Shown here piece after piece: positions 7,505 to 14,257 of a DNA stretch of 16,121 bases. Position 1 is the first letter of the stretch. Each line of letters begins with the position of its first letter. The stretch covers positions 1 through 16,121 of the forward strand of contig CAZFBS010000055.1 in assembly GCA_964517265.1 (NCBI GenBank), given 5' to 3'. The notes below the pieces were generated by a model. The model was not told the origin of the DNA. It saw only the letters and a program-made list of their open reading frames with translations, and did no database searches. The position numbers and the translations under genes were made by a program. The stretch is from REEP01 sp964517265. GTDB lineage: Bacteria > Pseudomonadota > Alphaproteobacteria > Rhodospirillales > Defluviicoccaceae.

Positions 7505-8461
7505 GTGGCGGATGCGCAACAAGCGGGTTTAGGCGCTGGCGGACGGCCGTTCCGACGACGGGTGCTGGTGATCTACAACCCTACTGCCGGCACCGCCTCT
7601 GACGGGCGTGCCGAACGTGTTTTCAAGGTTCTCTTGAAGATGGGAGCGGTGGTCACGGTGCGGCGGACGATCAGACGTGGCGACGCCGAGGCTTTTGCCT
7701 CAGAAGCCTCGCAAGCAGCGTACGATGTTGTCGTTGCCGCAGGTGGCGACGGCACCATCAACGAAGTGGTCAACGGGCTTGTCGGCAAGGCATTGCCGCT
7801 CGCGGTGATTCCGCTGGGCACCGCCAATGTTCTCGCCGCCGAGATCCACGCGCCGGGGCGCGCCCGCGATCTCGCCCGGATGATCCTCGCCGGAAAGACC
7901 CGCGCTGTCTGCATCGGCCTCGCCAACCAGCGGCATTTCATCATGATGGCCGGCGCCGGTTTCGACGCGCATCTGGTTGCCCATGTCAATCCGCGTATGA
8001 AGCGGTTTCTGGGCAAGGCAGCTTATGTCTTGGAGGCTGCGCGGGGGATGTTTCGGTTTGCCTATCCGAGCTACCGGGTCACTGTCGACGGCGTCTCCTA
8101 CAGGGCGGCTTCGGTCATCGTCGCCAACGGCCATTACTACGGAGGTCGCTTCATCTGCGCGCCGGACGCATGCCTTGATGACGATACGTTGGAAGTCTGC
8201 CTGTTTCTCAGCGCCGGTCACTTGGCTGTGCTGAGATACGGGCTCGCGCTCACGTGCCGACGCCTCCATCGACTGGCGGACTTCCGGATCATCCGCGGGA
8301 GGTCCGTCAGGATCGAGTATGGCGACGAAACCTCCGCTCGCCTCTCAGGCGAGGAGCCGGTCCAACTCGACGGCGACATCGGCTGCCGACTGCCGTTGAG
8401 CATCCGATGCGCCAGCGAGAGGCTTCAGCTGATCTGCGAGGACGTCAGGCCCTGGCGGTAA
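7505..8461 (+). CDS. Diacylglycerol/lipid kinase, YegS/DgkB (DAGK catalytic) family
   Basis: Soluble lipid kinase of 318 residues that probably phosphorylates diacylglycerol (or a related lipid) to phosphatidate. The catalytic domain begins with VIYNPTAG (22-29), followed by the family signature AAGGDGTINEVVNGL (78-92) and PLGTAN (103-108). The C-terminal beta-sandwich domain includes MMAGAGFDAHLV and NGHYYGGRF. The start is GTG at 7505 behind a strong ribosome-binding site. It is transcribed away from the plcP-agt pair and shares its control region. Since PlcP yields diacylglycerol, a kinase that returns it to phosphatidate is a sensible partner. Its stop lies 10 bp from the stop of the convergent 8472-9116 gene. 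Members of this family also act on phosphatidylglycerol or undecaprenol, so the substrate is not certain. Confidence 0.87.
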   Translation: MADAQQAGLGAGGRPFRRRVLVIYNPTAGTASDGRAERVFKVLLKMGAVVTVRRTIRRGDAEAFASEASQAAYDVVVAAGGDGTINEVVNGLVGKALPLAVIPLGTANVLAAEIHAPGRARDLARMILAGKTRAVCIGLANQRHFIMMAGAGFDAHLVAHVNPRMKRFLGKAAYVLEAARGMFRFAYPSYRVTVDGVSYRAASVIVANGHYYGGRFICAPDACLDDDTLEVCLFLSAGHLAVLRYGLALTCRRLHRLADFRIIRGRSVRIEYGDETSARLSGEEPVQLDGDIGCRLPLSIRCASERLQLICEDVRPWR

Positions 8462-8471
8462 ATCGCTTCGC

Positions 8472-9116
8472 TTACCCCTCGTTCTTCGGGGATTGCTCGC
8501 CACGCGTCCGTGAGCGCGGCAGAACCACCGAGGCGACGTCTTTCAACCCTTCGGCGATGCCGGCCAGGAACTCCCGAACCGTCGTGACGGCGGTATTGCC
8601 GATCGCCCCGGCCGCCTGCACTGCCCCGATCGCCGCAGCTTTGGATAGATCGGCAACGCTGCTCCCGGTTTCCACTGCCGCCTCGACAATCCCGTCGACC
8701 GCCCGCTTTGCCACGACACCAACATCCGCACCGCGCCTGCCGGCCGATGTGACCGCAGCGCTGGCCGCCTCGCCGGCGGCTTTGATCACATCGCCACCCA
8801 CGTCGCTGACGCCGAGAATGACTCCTTTCGCCACAGCCTTGGTAGTAACAACAAGTCCGCTGCCGACATTCTCGACAGCGGCAATCGCGCCGTTGACGAC
8901 ATCACGAACCACCGGCACAGTTCTGCTTGCAACGGATTCACCCGTCTGGAGGGCGTCCGAGACGGTCTTGCGGACCAGGCCGACGATCTCCGCTTCGATC
9001 TCTCCGATGCTCCGCAAACTGCGGACGATGCCCTCCTTGACGGTATCGCCGGCGGCTCCCAGCCGCTCCGCTTCGCCCGAGTCCGCTCCTTCCGAGGGTT
9101 CGTCGGTATCCGCCAT
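8472..9116 (-). CDS. Ala/Gly/Val-rich helical protein of unknown function
   Basis: A 214-residue protein I do not recognise. The N-terminus is acidic (about residues 2-20). Residues 30-195 are a long run of small-residue-rich amphipathic helix with loosely repeated GxxxxAV/GDVIKAAGEAA-type segments, for example GVSDVGGDVIKAAG and AAIGAVQAAGAIGN. The tail is basic then acidic (PRSRTRGEQSPKNEG). There is no signal peptide and no strongly hydrophobic transmembrane segment. Phasin-like or other surface-coating helical proteins look broadly similar, but this is a resemblance in composition only. The ATG at 9116 has a good GAGGGGAG ribosome-binding site 8 nt upstream. It is the last gene of a three-gene operon with the HMA-like and DUF5132-like genes, 45 bp after the former. 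High GC-skewed Ala codons make other frames open, but the start, ribosome-binding site and operon spacing support this frame. Confidence 0.75.
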   Translation of the reverse strand: MADTDEPSEGADSGEAERLGAAGDTVKEGIVRSLRSIGEIEAEIVGLVRKTVSDALQTGESVASRTVPVVRDVVNGAIAAVENVGSGLVVTTKAVAKGVILGVSDVGGDVIKAAGEAASAAVTSAGRRGADVGVVAKRAVDGIVEAAVETGSSVADLSKAAAIGAVQAAGAIGNTAVTTVREFLAGIAEGLKDVASVVLPRSRTRGEQSPKNEG

Positions 9117-9161
9117 CGCTTTGTCTCCCCTCTAACCCGAAATCCCACGCCGTCTTCCGTG

Positions 9162-9632
9162 TCACCGGGCTGACATCCGCATCGCGGCGACGGCGGTCCA
9201 AAACAAGGTGGTGGCGGGCCCCATATAATGGCCGCGCATCAACTGGATGCAGGCGAGAACAAAAAAGATGAGCGAGGCCGCCGACCACAGATCCAGCGTG
9301 TCGCCCGCAGCGCGCCTCAAGCGCCTGTCGAGATCCACCGCGCTCTCCCGCAGCGTCGCCGCAAGCGGAACTGCCTCCCCTTGTGGCTTCAATGACACGA
9401 CGTCACCGGTTTCGGCAAAATCCAGGATCGCCGCCGTATCGCTTTCGTGTTCGATCAAGATGCTCCCGGTCAACGGATTGACCACCACCCTGCGCACGCC
9501 GGGACATTGCCCAAACCATCTCTCCGCCTCGGCAAAATAACCGCTGTCGCCGCGGCGTCCCGGCACCTTGATGCGCACCCGGCCGGCAGCCGCGTGGCTG
9601 ACATGCGCCTCAGGCCTCGTGCCGGCCGCCAT
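9162..9632 (-). CDS. HMA-fold (HMA_2-like) protein with C-terminal transmembrane hairpin
   Basis: A 156-residue protein. Residues 9-62 look like a ferredoxin-like HMA domain: SHAAAGRVRIKVP, then an EAERWFGQCPGVRRVVVNP helix-turn and TGSILIEHE strand. This pattern is seen in HMA_2-type domains associated with P1B-ATPases and DUF5132 proteins. The CxxC metal-binding loop of classical HMA domains is absent; only C43 is present. Residues 85-112 form a charged linker and about 113-152 two hydrophobic segments (ending FWTAVAAMRM), so it is probably an inner-membrane protein with a cytoplasmic HMA-like head. The start is ATG at 9632 with GGAG 6 nt upstream. It sits 39 bp after the DUF5132-like gene. 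Role unknown; protein-protein contact rather than metal transfer is my inference. Confidence 0.72.
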   Translation of the reverse strand: MAAGTRPEAHVSHAAAGRVRIKVPGRRGDSGYFAEAERWFGQCPGVRRVVVNPLTGSILIEHESDTAAILDFAETGDVVSLKPQGEAVPLAATLRESAVDLDRRLRRAAGDTLDLWSAASLIFFVLACIQLMRGHYMGPATTLFWTAVAAMRMSAR

Positions 9633-9671
9633 GATGTGCTCCGTCTGCCGCGTGCCAGCCCGCGCCCACGC

Positions 9672-9986
9672 TCAGGTCCCTTCTGCGTTCGCAGCCGCCG
9701 CCGCAGCCGCCGCCATTGCCTCCTCGCCGGCGCTCTTCGGCGCCATCTCCTGAGCGAATTCCGAGGTCGCCTCGGCGTAGACGTCTTCCGCCACCTCGCC
9801 CAGCTCCGCCAGGGTTTCCCTGCCTCGGACGTACAGCATCAGCCCGCCCTTGATCGCTGCCTTGGCGAGGGGCTTGGCCGCCCGCGCGACCGCCGGCACG
9901 ACCACCGGCGCCACCACCGCTGCGCCGATGCCGAATGCGAGTCCGGTTACCACATTGCTTCTCAACAGCCCATCGAACAGAGCCAT
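9672..9986 (-). CDS. Small DUF5132-like membrane protein
   Basis: A 104-residue protein with an N-terminal MALFDGLLRSNVVTG, a glycine/valine/alanine hydrophobic segment (about 14-40: GLAFGIGAAVVAPVV), a short basic KAAIKGG step, an acidic amphipathic helix (56-80) and an Ala-rich tail. This arrangement matches DUF5132 proteins, which are often neighbours of HMA_2-like genes. The frame stays open further upstream, to 10103, but I choose ATG 9986 because AGGAAGGG lies 6 nt before it and the upstream part is low-quality Arg/Gly sequence. First gene of the operon with the HMA-like and Ala-rich genes. The function is not known; a membrane anchor or oligomeric partner is plausible. Confidence 0.7.
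   Translation of the reverse strand: MALFDGLLRSNVVTGLAFGIGAAVVAPVVVPAVARAAKPLAKAAIKGGLMLYVRGRETLAELGEVAEDVYAEATSEFAQEMAPKSAGEEAMAAAAAAAANAEGT
9678..9721. repeat. GCN trinucleotide tract encoding the poly-Ala tail
   Basis: A run of GCC/GCA/GCG-type triplets near the 3' end of the DUF5132-like gene encodes a tail with eight consecutive Ala. Such tracts can gain or lose triplets without shifting frame. Confidence 0.5.
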
Positions 9987-9992
9987 TTCCAA

Positions 9993-10000
9993 CCCTTCCT
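9993..10000 (-). promoter_or_regulatory. Shine-Dalgarno AGGAAGGG of the DUF5132-like operon
   Basis: On the minus strand AGGAAGGG lies 6 nt before the ATG at 9986. It decides the short start over the longer open frame that extends to 10103. Confidence 0.65.
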
Positions 10001-10154
10001 GATCCTCGAATTTGCCCGCGCAGATGAATCGACGCCCGACCCGGGACCGGGCCTCGCCGCCCAGTGGTCTGGCCGCGTCCGGTCCCTTGTTGTTCCTCGT
10101 CATTGAACGTTATCACGCCGATGCCCCTGCGTGAAGAGGCGCATCCCTTCAACT

Positions 10155-10841
10155 TCAGGCTTTAGGATGGGGGTTTAAAGAAAACTTCCGGTCGAGAACG
10201 AACGACCCCTTACCGTTGTCCTGACGGACAAGGCAAAGCGCATCAATTATCAGCGGCGCCCTGCCGAGAAATGCGATGACCGGTGACAGCCCTGTTGCGA
10301 TCGCGGCTCGTTCCCTGGCATCGCGAAGGGGATCGGTCAGCGTCAGATGAAAGCGGTACCGGGGCATCACATAAGGGTAACCCCAGCGGGCGAGAAGCTC
10401 TGCTTGGGGTCCGCTCAGGCCGGCGGCGCGGCGGCGTAATCGCTCCGCATAAGAGGGTGGTGCTCGGAAGCGATCGAAGGCGCGCACGCAGTCCCCGGCG
10501 AGGCGGCCCACCGCCGCTGCCGGGCCACGCGGAACCAGCGCCAGGAAATTGCCGATGGTACCGAGACGCAGCGGCGGCAGGTGGACTGACGGTTGCTGCC
10601 GAGCAAAAGCTGCCAGCGCCACCGCGAGCTCTGCGGCGGAGGTTGCCCTGCGCAACCGGAAAGGCGCCTTCAAAGTAGCATGGAACCCGTATTGCCGGCA
10701 GCGCGCGGTGAGGCTGTTTCGCCGCTCGCGGCTCAATCCGGCCAGCAGGGGGCCGCAGTCGCCGAACCAGCGCCGACCGAACGCCGAAAGGGCGCTACCT
10801 TCCGGCGGCACATAGTAGATCGCGTAGCGCGTCGTCGTCAT
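10155..10841 (-). CDS. DUF1045 / putative 2H phosphoesterase-fold protein
   Basis: A 228-residue DUF1045 protein. The N-terminus RYAIYYVPPEGS, the block CRQYGFHATLKAPFRL (48-63) and the late block RWGYPYV...YRFHLTLTDPL are diagnostic. The two HxT/L motifs (HATL and HLTL) resemble the paired catalytic motifs of the 2H phosphodiesterase superfamily. DUF1045 proteins are often encoded in phosphonate (phn) operons and are annotated as putative phosphonate metabolism proteins, but no phn genes are near here, so its substrate is open. The ATG at 10841 gives the usual family N-terminus. It is transcribed divergently from the hydrolase/TPR gene, with about 175 bp between them. No convincing terminator follows; a 9-bp imperfect stem at 10120-10145 lacks a T-tract. 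Confidence 0.85.
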   Translation of the reverse strand: MTTTRYAIYYVPPEGSALSAFGRRWFGDCGPLLAGLSRERRNSLTARCRQYGFHATLKAPFRLRRATSAAELAVALAAFARQQPSVHLPPLRLGTIGNFLALVPRGPAAAVGRLAGDCVRAFDRFRAPPSYAERLRRRAAGLSGPQAELLARWGYPYVMPRYRFHLTLTDPLRDARERAAIATGLSPVIAFLGRAPLIIDALCLVRQDNGKGSFVLDRKFSLNPHPKA

Positions 10842-11015
10842 CGGCCGCCATTCCTTGCGGATGCACCGCAGTCCGCGTTTCGGCTCCAGGCATCCTCCGG
10901 CAAAACGTTAACCGGTTCTTTAGAAGGTCCACGGCACCCTCCAATGCTGGCGCGACGTCCGCTTGGGCGGGGTCGAGGCAGCAGAAACACGAAAAGGTTG
11001 AGAGGCGCAGCGCCC

Positions 11016-12314
11016 GTGACACCGTACTGCCAGCTTGTCGAGAAGAACACGGACATCCTCGTGATCTCCTTCAGCCACATGGGCGTGCCAGCCGGATCTT
11101 TCGCCCATCCAAACGCCCTGAAAACCTTTCCCTATTCGCTACTGCAGGTGAACTGCCCCAATAACAGCTTCTACTTGAGCGCGATCCCGGGCTTGGGCGG
11201 CGACGTTGAGAGTATCGCCGCCGCCTTGCAGGAACGGATTGCTGCCGTCAACCCACGCAAGGTGGTCTGTTACGGCGCCAGCATGGGCGCATTCGGTGCA
11301 GTGTTGTACGGCTACCTGCTCGAGGCCGACCTCATTCTCGCGCTCGGACCAGAAATCTCGCTGGGGCTCAAAGGTGCGCCGGCGCGCGGGGTAGCGAAAG
11401 ACCCGAGCATTTTCGCCCATCCTTGGGCCGCCAATCTGCTCAACGTCGTCAAGACCGGCAAGACGCGTCTTGTCGCGCTGTTCGGAGAGAAAGCGATAGC
11501 CGATGTCTTCGGGGCTCTCGACCTCAACGAGCGGCTTGCCGAGAGCTGTTACTCCCTCAAGAACGCCTATCACTCGGTGGCCTCGTTCATCGAGGGAGTC
11601 TACGGTCTCAACGAATTCCTGCTCAAAATCGTGGAAGGCAGCGATGCCGCCATGCTGGTGGCGGACCACCGCGGCGATTTCATTATGCATCGCCGGCTTG
11701 TGGAGCGACTCTACGCTCTGGCGCATGATGGACCCTCTCCTTACAGCTATCTTGAGGTTCTGGAGGAGGTGCCCTCGTGCGCATCCGATGAAACCCGATC
11801 CTACGCCTACCTCGCCGCGGCCCGCCACTTCCTCACAGCAAGAGAGATGAAGGAAGGGCGGTATGCGATACGCAAAGCTTTCTCGCTGAATCCCGCCGAC
11901 CTTGACCTCGCGGCTCTCTACTTCGGATTCGCCCCCGACGAGTTCATGGCCCTGCCAACGGCCGGGGATCGTGTCTTTAACCTTCTGCGCACCCACCGCC
12001 TGAACAAGAGCGGGACATATTACCGCCTCGCTGCACTGCTGATTCGTCATCGTTGGCCCTTCGCGTCCCGGACGGAAGATCAGCTTGCACCCTTTCTTGC
12101 TCACGCGCGGCATTGGGCTGAGGTCGCTTTTCATCTTGCGCAACTCTCCAACGCCGAGGGGGACGTGCAGGCCGCCGAGGACCACTTGCAACGGGCGTTG
12201 GACTTGAACCCTGCCAATCCCGCTTACGCTGACTTCCGGTCGGCAATCGCCGCACGGCGGAGAGCGGACGCCGGCCCTGGGCGGAACGATCCCCTCAAGG
12301 TCCGCGCCGCGTAA
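11016..12314 (+). CDS. Alpha/beta-hydrolase-like protein with TPR-like C-terminus
   Basis: A 432-residue protein I can only place by fold. Residues 10-200 look like an alpha/beta hydrolase: strand DILVISFS, then VVCYGASMGAFGAVLYGYL with nucleophile-elbow GASMG (Ser89), followed by LVALFGEKAIAD (possible acid D163) and NAYHSVASFI (possible His186). Residues 270-305 (REMKEGRYAIRKAFSLNPAD) and 365-405 (LAQLSNAEGDVQAAEDHLQ...) resemble TPR units with the typical ALDLNP ending. There is no signal peptide. The open frame extends to 10593, but that region is antisense to the DUF1045 gene. I favour the GTG at 11016 (VTPYCQLVEKNTDI), with ATG 10944 as alternative; neither has a strong ribosome-binding site. 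Similar hydrolase-TPR proteins occur near polysaccharide genes, but nothing here confirms that. Confidence 0.72.
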   Translation: MTPYCQLVEKNTDILVISFSHMGVPAGSFAHPNALKTFPYSLLQVNCPNNSFYLSAIPGLGGDVESIAAALQERIAAVNPRKVVCYGASMGAFGAVLYGYLLEADLILALGPEISLGLKGAPARGVAKDPSIFAHPWAANLLNVVKTGKTRLVALFGEKAIADVFGALDLNERLAESCYSLKNAYHSVASFIEGVYGLNEFLLKIVEGSDAAMLVADHRGDFIMHRRLVERLYALAHDGPSPYSYLEVLEEVPSCASDETRSYAYLAAARHFLTAREMKEGRYAIRKAFSLNPADLDLAALYFGFAPDEFMALPTAGDRVFNLLRTHRLNKSGTYYRLAALLIRHRWPFASRTEDQLAPFLAHARHWAEVAFHLAQLSNAEGDVQAAEDHLQRALDLNPANPAYADFRSAIAARRRADAGPGRNDPLKVRAA

Positions 12315-12404
12315 GGTGCGAGCATCTTGCCTGCTTTGAGGCCTTGACGAGGCGCCGCGGATGCTTCCGGAATGGCCCCCGCCAATCGTGGGGAGCTGCG
12401 GATC

Positions 12405-13928
12405 ATGGCCTACAAATCGCTGCGGGAGTTCATCGATCGTCTTGAGCGGGAGGGCCGCCTGGTCCGGGTGACGGAGCCGGTCTCCCCGGTCCTGGAGATG
12501 ACCGAGATCCAAACCCGCCTGCTGGCCGAGCAGGGGCCGGCGGTGCTGTTCGAAACGGTGGTGCGGGAAGGCGGCGACGGCTATCCAATGCCGGTGCTCG
12601 TCAACTTGTTCGGCACCGTCGAGCGGGTCGCCTGGGGCATGAACCGCACGCCGCAGCAACTGCGCGAAGTGGGCGAGATGCTCGCTTTTCTGCGCCAGCC
12701 GGAGCCGCCGGGCGGCTGGCGCGAAGCCCTCGACATGCTGCCGCTGCTCCGCACCGTGATGGCGATGCGGCCGAAGACCGTTGGTTCCGCCCCCTGCCAG
12801 GAGGTGGTGCTGAAGGGCGATGCGATCGACCTATCATGTCTGCCGATCCAGAGCTGCTGGCCGGGCGAGCCGGCGCCGCTGATCACGTGGCCGCTGGTGG
12901 TGACCGAAGGGCCGAGCCAGGGCGGCAGGAGCGGCGATAAGCGGGACGTGCCCAACCTCGGCATCTACCGGATGCAGGTGACCGGGCCGCGAACCACTTA
13001 CATGCGCTGGCTCAAGCACCGCGGCGGCGCCCAGCACCATGCGCGCTGGAAGCGGGAGAAGCGCGATCCGCTGCCGGCGGCGGCGGTGATCGGCGCCGAT
13101 CCCGGCACCATCCTCGCCGCCGTCACGCCGGTTCCCGACACTCTCTCGGAATATCAGTTCGCCGGCCTTTTGCGGGGCGCCAAGGTCGAATTGGTGCCGT
13201 GCCGGACGATCCCGTTGAAGGTGCCGGCGGAAGCGGAGATCGTGCTCGAAGGCCATGTCTCCCTCGAGGACTACGGCGATGAAGGGCCTTACGGCGATCA
13301 CACCGGTTATTACAATGCCATCGAGCCGTTCCCCGTCTTCACCGTCAGCGCGATCACCATGCGCAAAAAGCCCATCTATCTTTCGACGTTTACCGGCCGG
13401 CCGCCCGATGAGCCGTCGGTTCTCGGCGAAGCCTTGAACGAGGTGTTCATTCCGCTGTTCGCCCAGCAGTTTCCGGAGATCGTCGACTTCTGGCTGCCGC
13501 CGGAAGGCTGTTCCTACCGCGTCGCCGTCGTCGCGATGCGCAAGGATTATCCGGGGCATGCCAAGCGGGTCATGCTTGCCGTCTGGTCCTACCTGCGCCA
13601 GTTCATGTACACCAAGTTCGTTATCGTCGTGGATGCCGACATCAACGCGCGCGACTGGACCGACGTCATCTGGGCGATCTCGACCAACGTCGATGCCGCA
13701 CGCGACATCACCGTGATCGAGAACACGCCGATCGATTATCTCGATTTCGCCTCACCCGAGTCGGGCCTCGGCAGCAAGCTCGGCATCGATGCGACGGCCA
13801 AGATTCCGCCGGAGACCAAGCGCTCATGGGGCCAACGGATTCGGATGACCGACGAGATCATCGACCTCGTCAGCGGCAAGTGGGAGCGCTACGGCCTTCC
13901 CGGCTCCGGCAAACCGATCTGGAAGTGA
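12405..13928 (+). CDS. ubiD: UbiD-family prenylated-FMN decarboxylase (4-hydroxy-3-polyprenylbenzoate decarboxylase)
   Basis: Decarboxylates 4-hydroxy-3-polyprenylbenzoate in ubiquinone synthesis using prenylated FMN and a divalent metal. The 507-residue length matches UbiD (about 490-510). Conserved blocks are MAYKSLREFIDRLEREGRL (1-19), VLVNLFGT (64-71), NLGIYRMQV (184-192), MRWLKHRGGAQHH (200-212), AEIVLEGHV (277-285) and DEGPYGDHTGYY (292-303). Near the C-terminus are VDADINARDW and ESGLGSKLGIDAT. The ATG at 12405 is chosen over an upstream in-frame ATG at 12372 because GGGGAG lies 9 nt before it and the protein then begins exactly like UbiD. The cofactor-making UbiX is not in the window. 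As the family also includes aromatic acid decarboxylases, another substrate is possible, but similarity to classical UbiD is strong. Confidence 0.93.
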   Translation: MAYKSLREFIDRLEREGRLVRVTEPVSPVLEMTEIQTRLLAEQGPAVLFETVVREGGDGYPMPVLVNLFGTVERVAWGMNRTPQQLREVGEMLAFLRQPEPPGGWREALDMLPLLRTVMAMRPKTVGSAPCQEVVLKGDAIDLSCLPIQSCWPGEPAPLITWPLVVTEGPSQGGRSGDKRDVPNLGIYRMQVTGPRTTYMRWLKHRGGAQHHARWKREKRDPLPAAAVIGADPGTILAAVTPVPDTLSEYQFAGLLRGAKVELVPCRTIPLKVPAEAEIVLEGHVSLEDYGDEGPYGDHTGYYNAIEPFPVFTVSAITMRKKPIYLSTFTGRPPDEPSVLGEALNEVFIPLFAQQFPEIVDFWLPPEGCSYRVAVVAMRKDYPGHAKRVMLAVWSYLRQFMYTKFVIVVDADINARDWTDVIWAISTNVDAARDITVIENTPIDYLDFASPESGLGSKLGIDATAKIPPETKRSWGQRIRMTDEIIDLVSGKWERYGLPGSGKPIWK

Positions 13929-13956
13929 AGAAGCGAGCGGGCTGAATGAAAAAATA

Positions 13957-13987
13957 GGGGCGGGCATTGTTCAGAAACGCCCGCCCC
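13957..13987. terminator. GC-rich hairpin after ubiD (possible terminator)
   Basis: A perfect 9-bp stem, GGGGCGGGC with GCCCGCCCC, encloses a 13-nt loop 28 bp after the ubiD stop. There is no T-tract on the plus strand. Instead an A-tract precedes the stem (13949-13954), so a U-tract would follow the hairpin only for transcripts read on the minus strand. It may halt or stabilise the ubiD mRNA 3' end, but the polarity is odd. Confidence 0.5.
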
Positions 13988-14102
13988 CAGCTGCGGTGTG
14001 CCGTGGCAGGGGGAGTGCCGTCCGCACACCATTTGCTCTTCTTACGGCGACCGGCGCCGGCTGGATCACATCATCACAGCAACGATGTTTGTTGGAATGA
14101 CC

Positions 14103-14133
14103 CGCCCGGAACGCGCTGCGCGACTTCCGGGCG
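14103..14133 (+). other. Strong nested hairpin in the ldh leader
   Basis: CGCCCGGAA (14103-14111) pairs perfectly with TTCCGGGCG (14125-14133). Inside it CGCG (14112-14115) pairs with CGCG (14119-14122) around a CTG loop, leaving a 2-nt AC bulge. This gives a 13-bp stem that would be very stable. It lies about 125 bp before the ldh start and has no U-tract, so it is either a structured 5' leader or a bidirectional barrier. Confidence 0.5.
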
Positions 14134-14257
14134 TGAACAGTGGGGGCTTGAATGTGCCACCGGGCTCTGCGAGGCTTCCGGTGCGGGGATGCCATGTTGC
14201 ACTGAGGGCTCCATATCGAGAACAGCCACAGCAACAAAGAGAAGGAGCGCGCGGATC

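Larger units (their letters stand above)
13929..14257. other. 329-bp intergenic region between ubiD and ldh
   Basis: No credible gene. The ldh frame stays open to 13967, but that extension has neither an LDH-like sequence nor a ribosome-binding site. The stretch holds two strong hairpins (13957-13987 and 14103-14133), listed separately. No clear promoter hexamers or known riboswitch core were recognised. Confidence 0.6.

Noticed and set aside
8457..8476. Small stem GGTAA/TTACC joining the stops of the convergent kinase and Ala-rich genes
   Set aside because: Only 5 bp with a 10-nt loop and no T-tract; it arises because both stop codons are TAA. Too weak to call a terminator.
8254..9135. Plus-strand open frame of 293 codons opposite the Ala-rich gene
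   Set aside because: Ser/Thr/Ala/Pro low-complexity translation beginning inside the kinase gene. The minus-strand frame has the better ribosome-binding site and operon spacing, though experimental confirmation would be welcome.
10120..10145. Imperfect hairpin GATGCCCCT / AGGCGCATC after the DUF1045 gene
   Set aside because: One mismatch in 9 bp and no T-tract on either strand; not convincing as a terminator.
10593..11015. 5' extension of the hydrolase/TPR frame
   Set aside because: It overlaps the DUF1045 gene antisense, is Arg/Pro/Gln rich and unlike the rest of the protein, so the start was moved to about 11016.
11139..12659. Long open frame (506 codons) on the minus strand opposite the hydrolase/TPR gene and the ubiD start
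   Set aside because: Its translation has no recognisable fold or motif and is rich in shadow-type composition. The plus-strand proteins have clear motifs, and the frame spans two of them.
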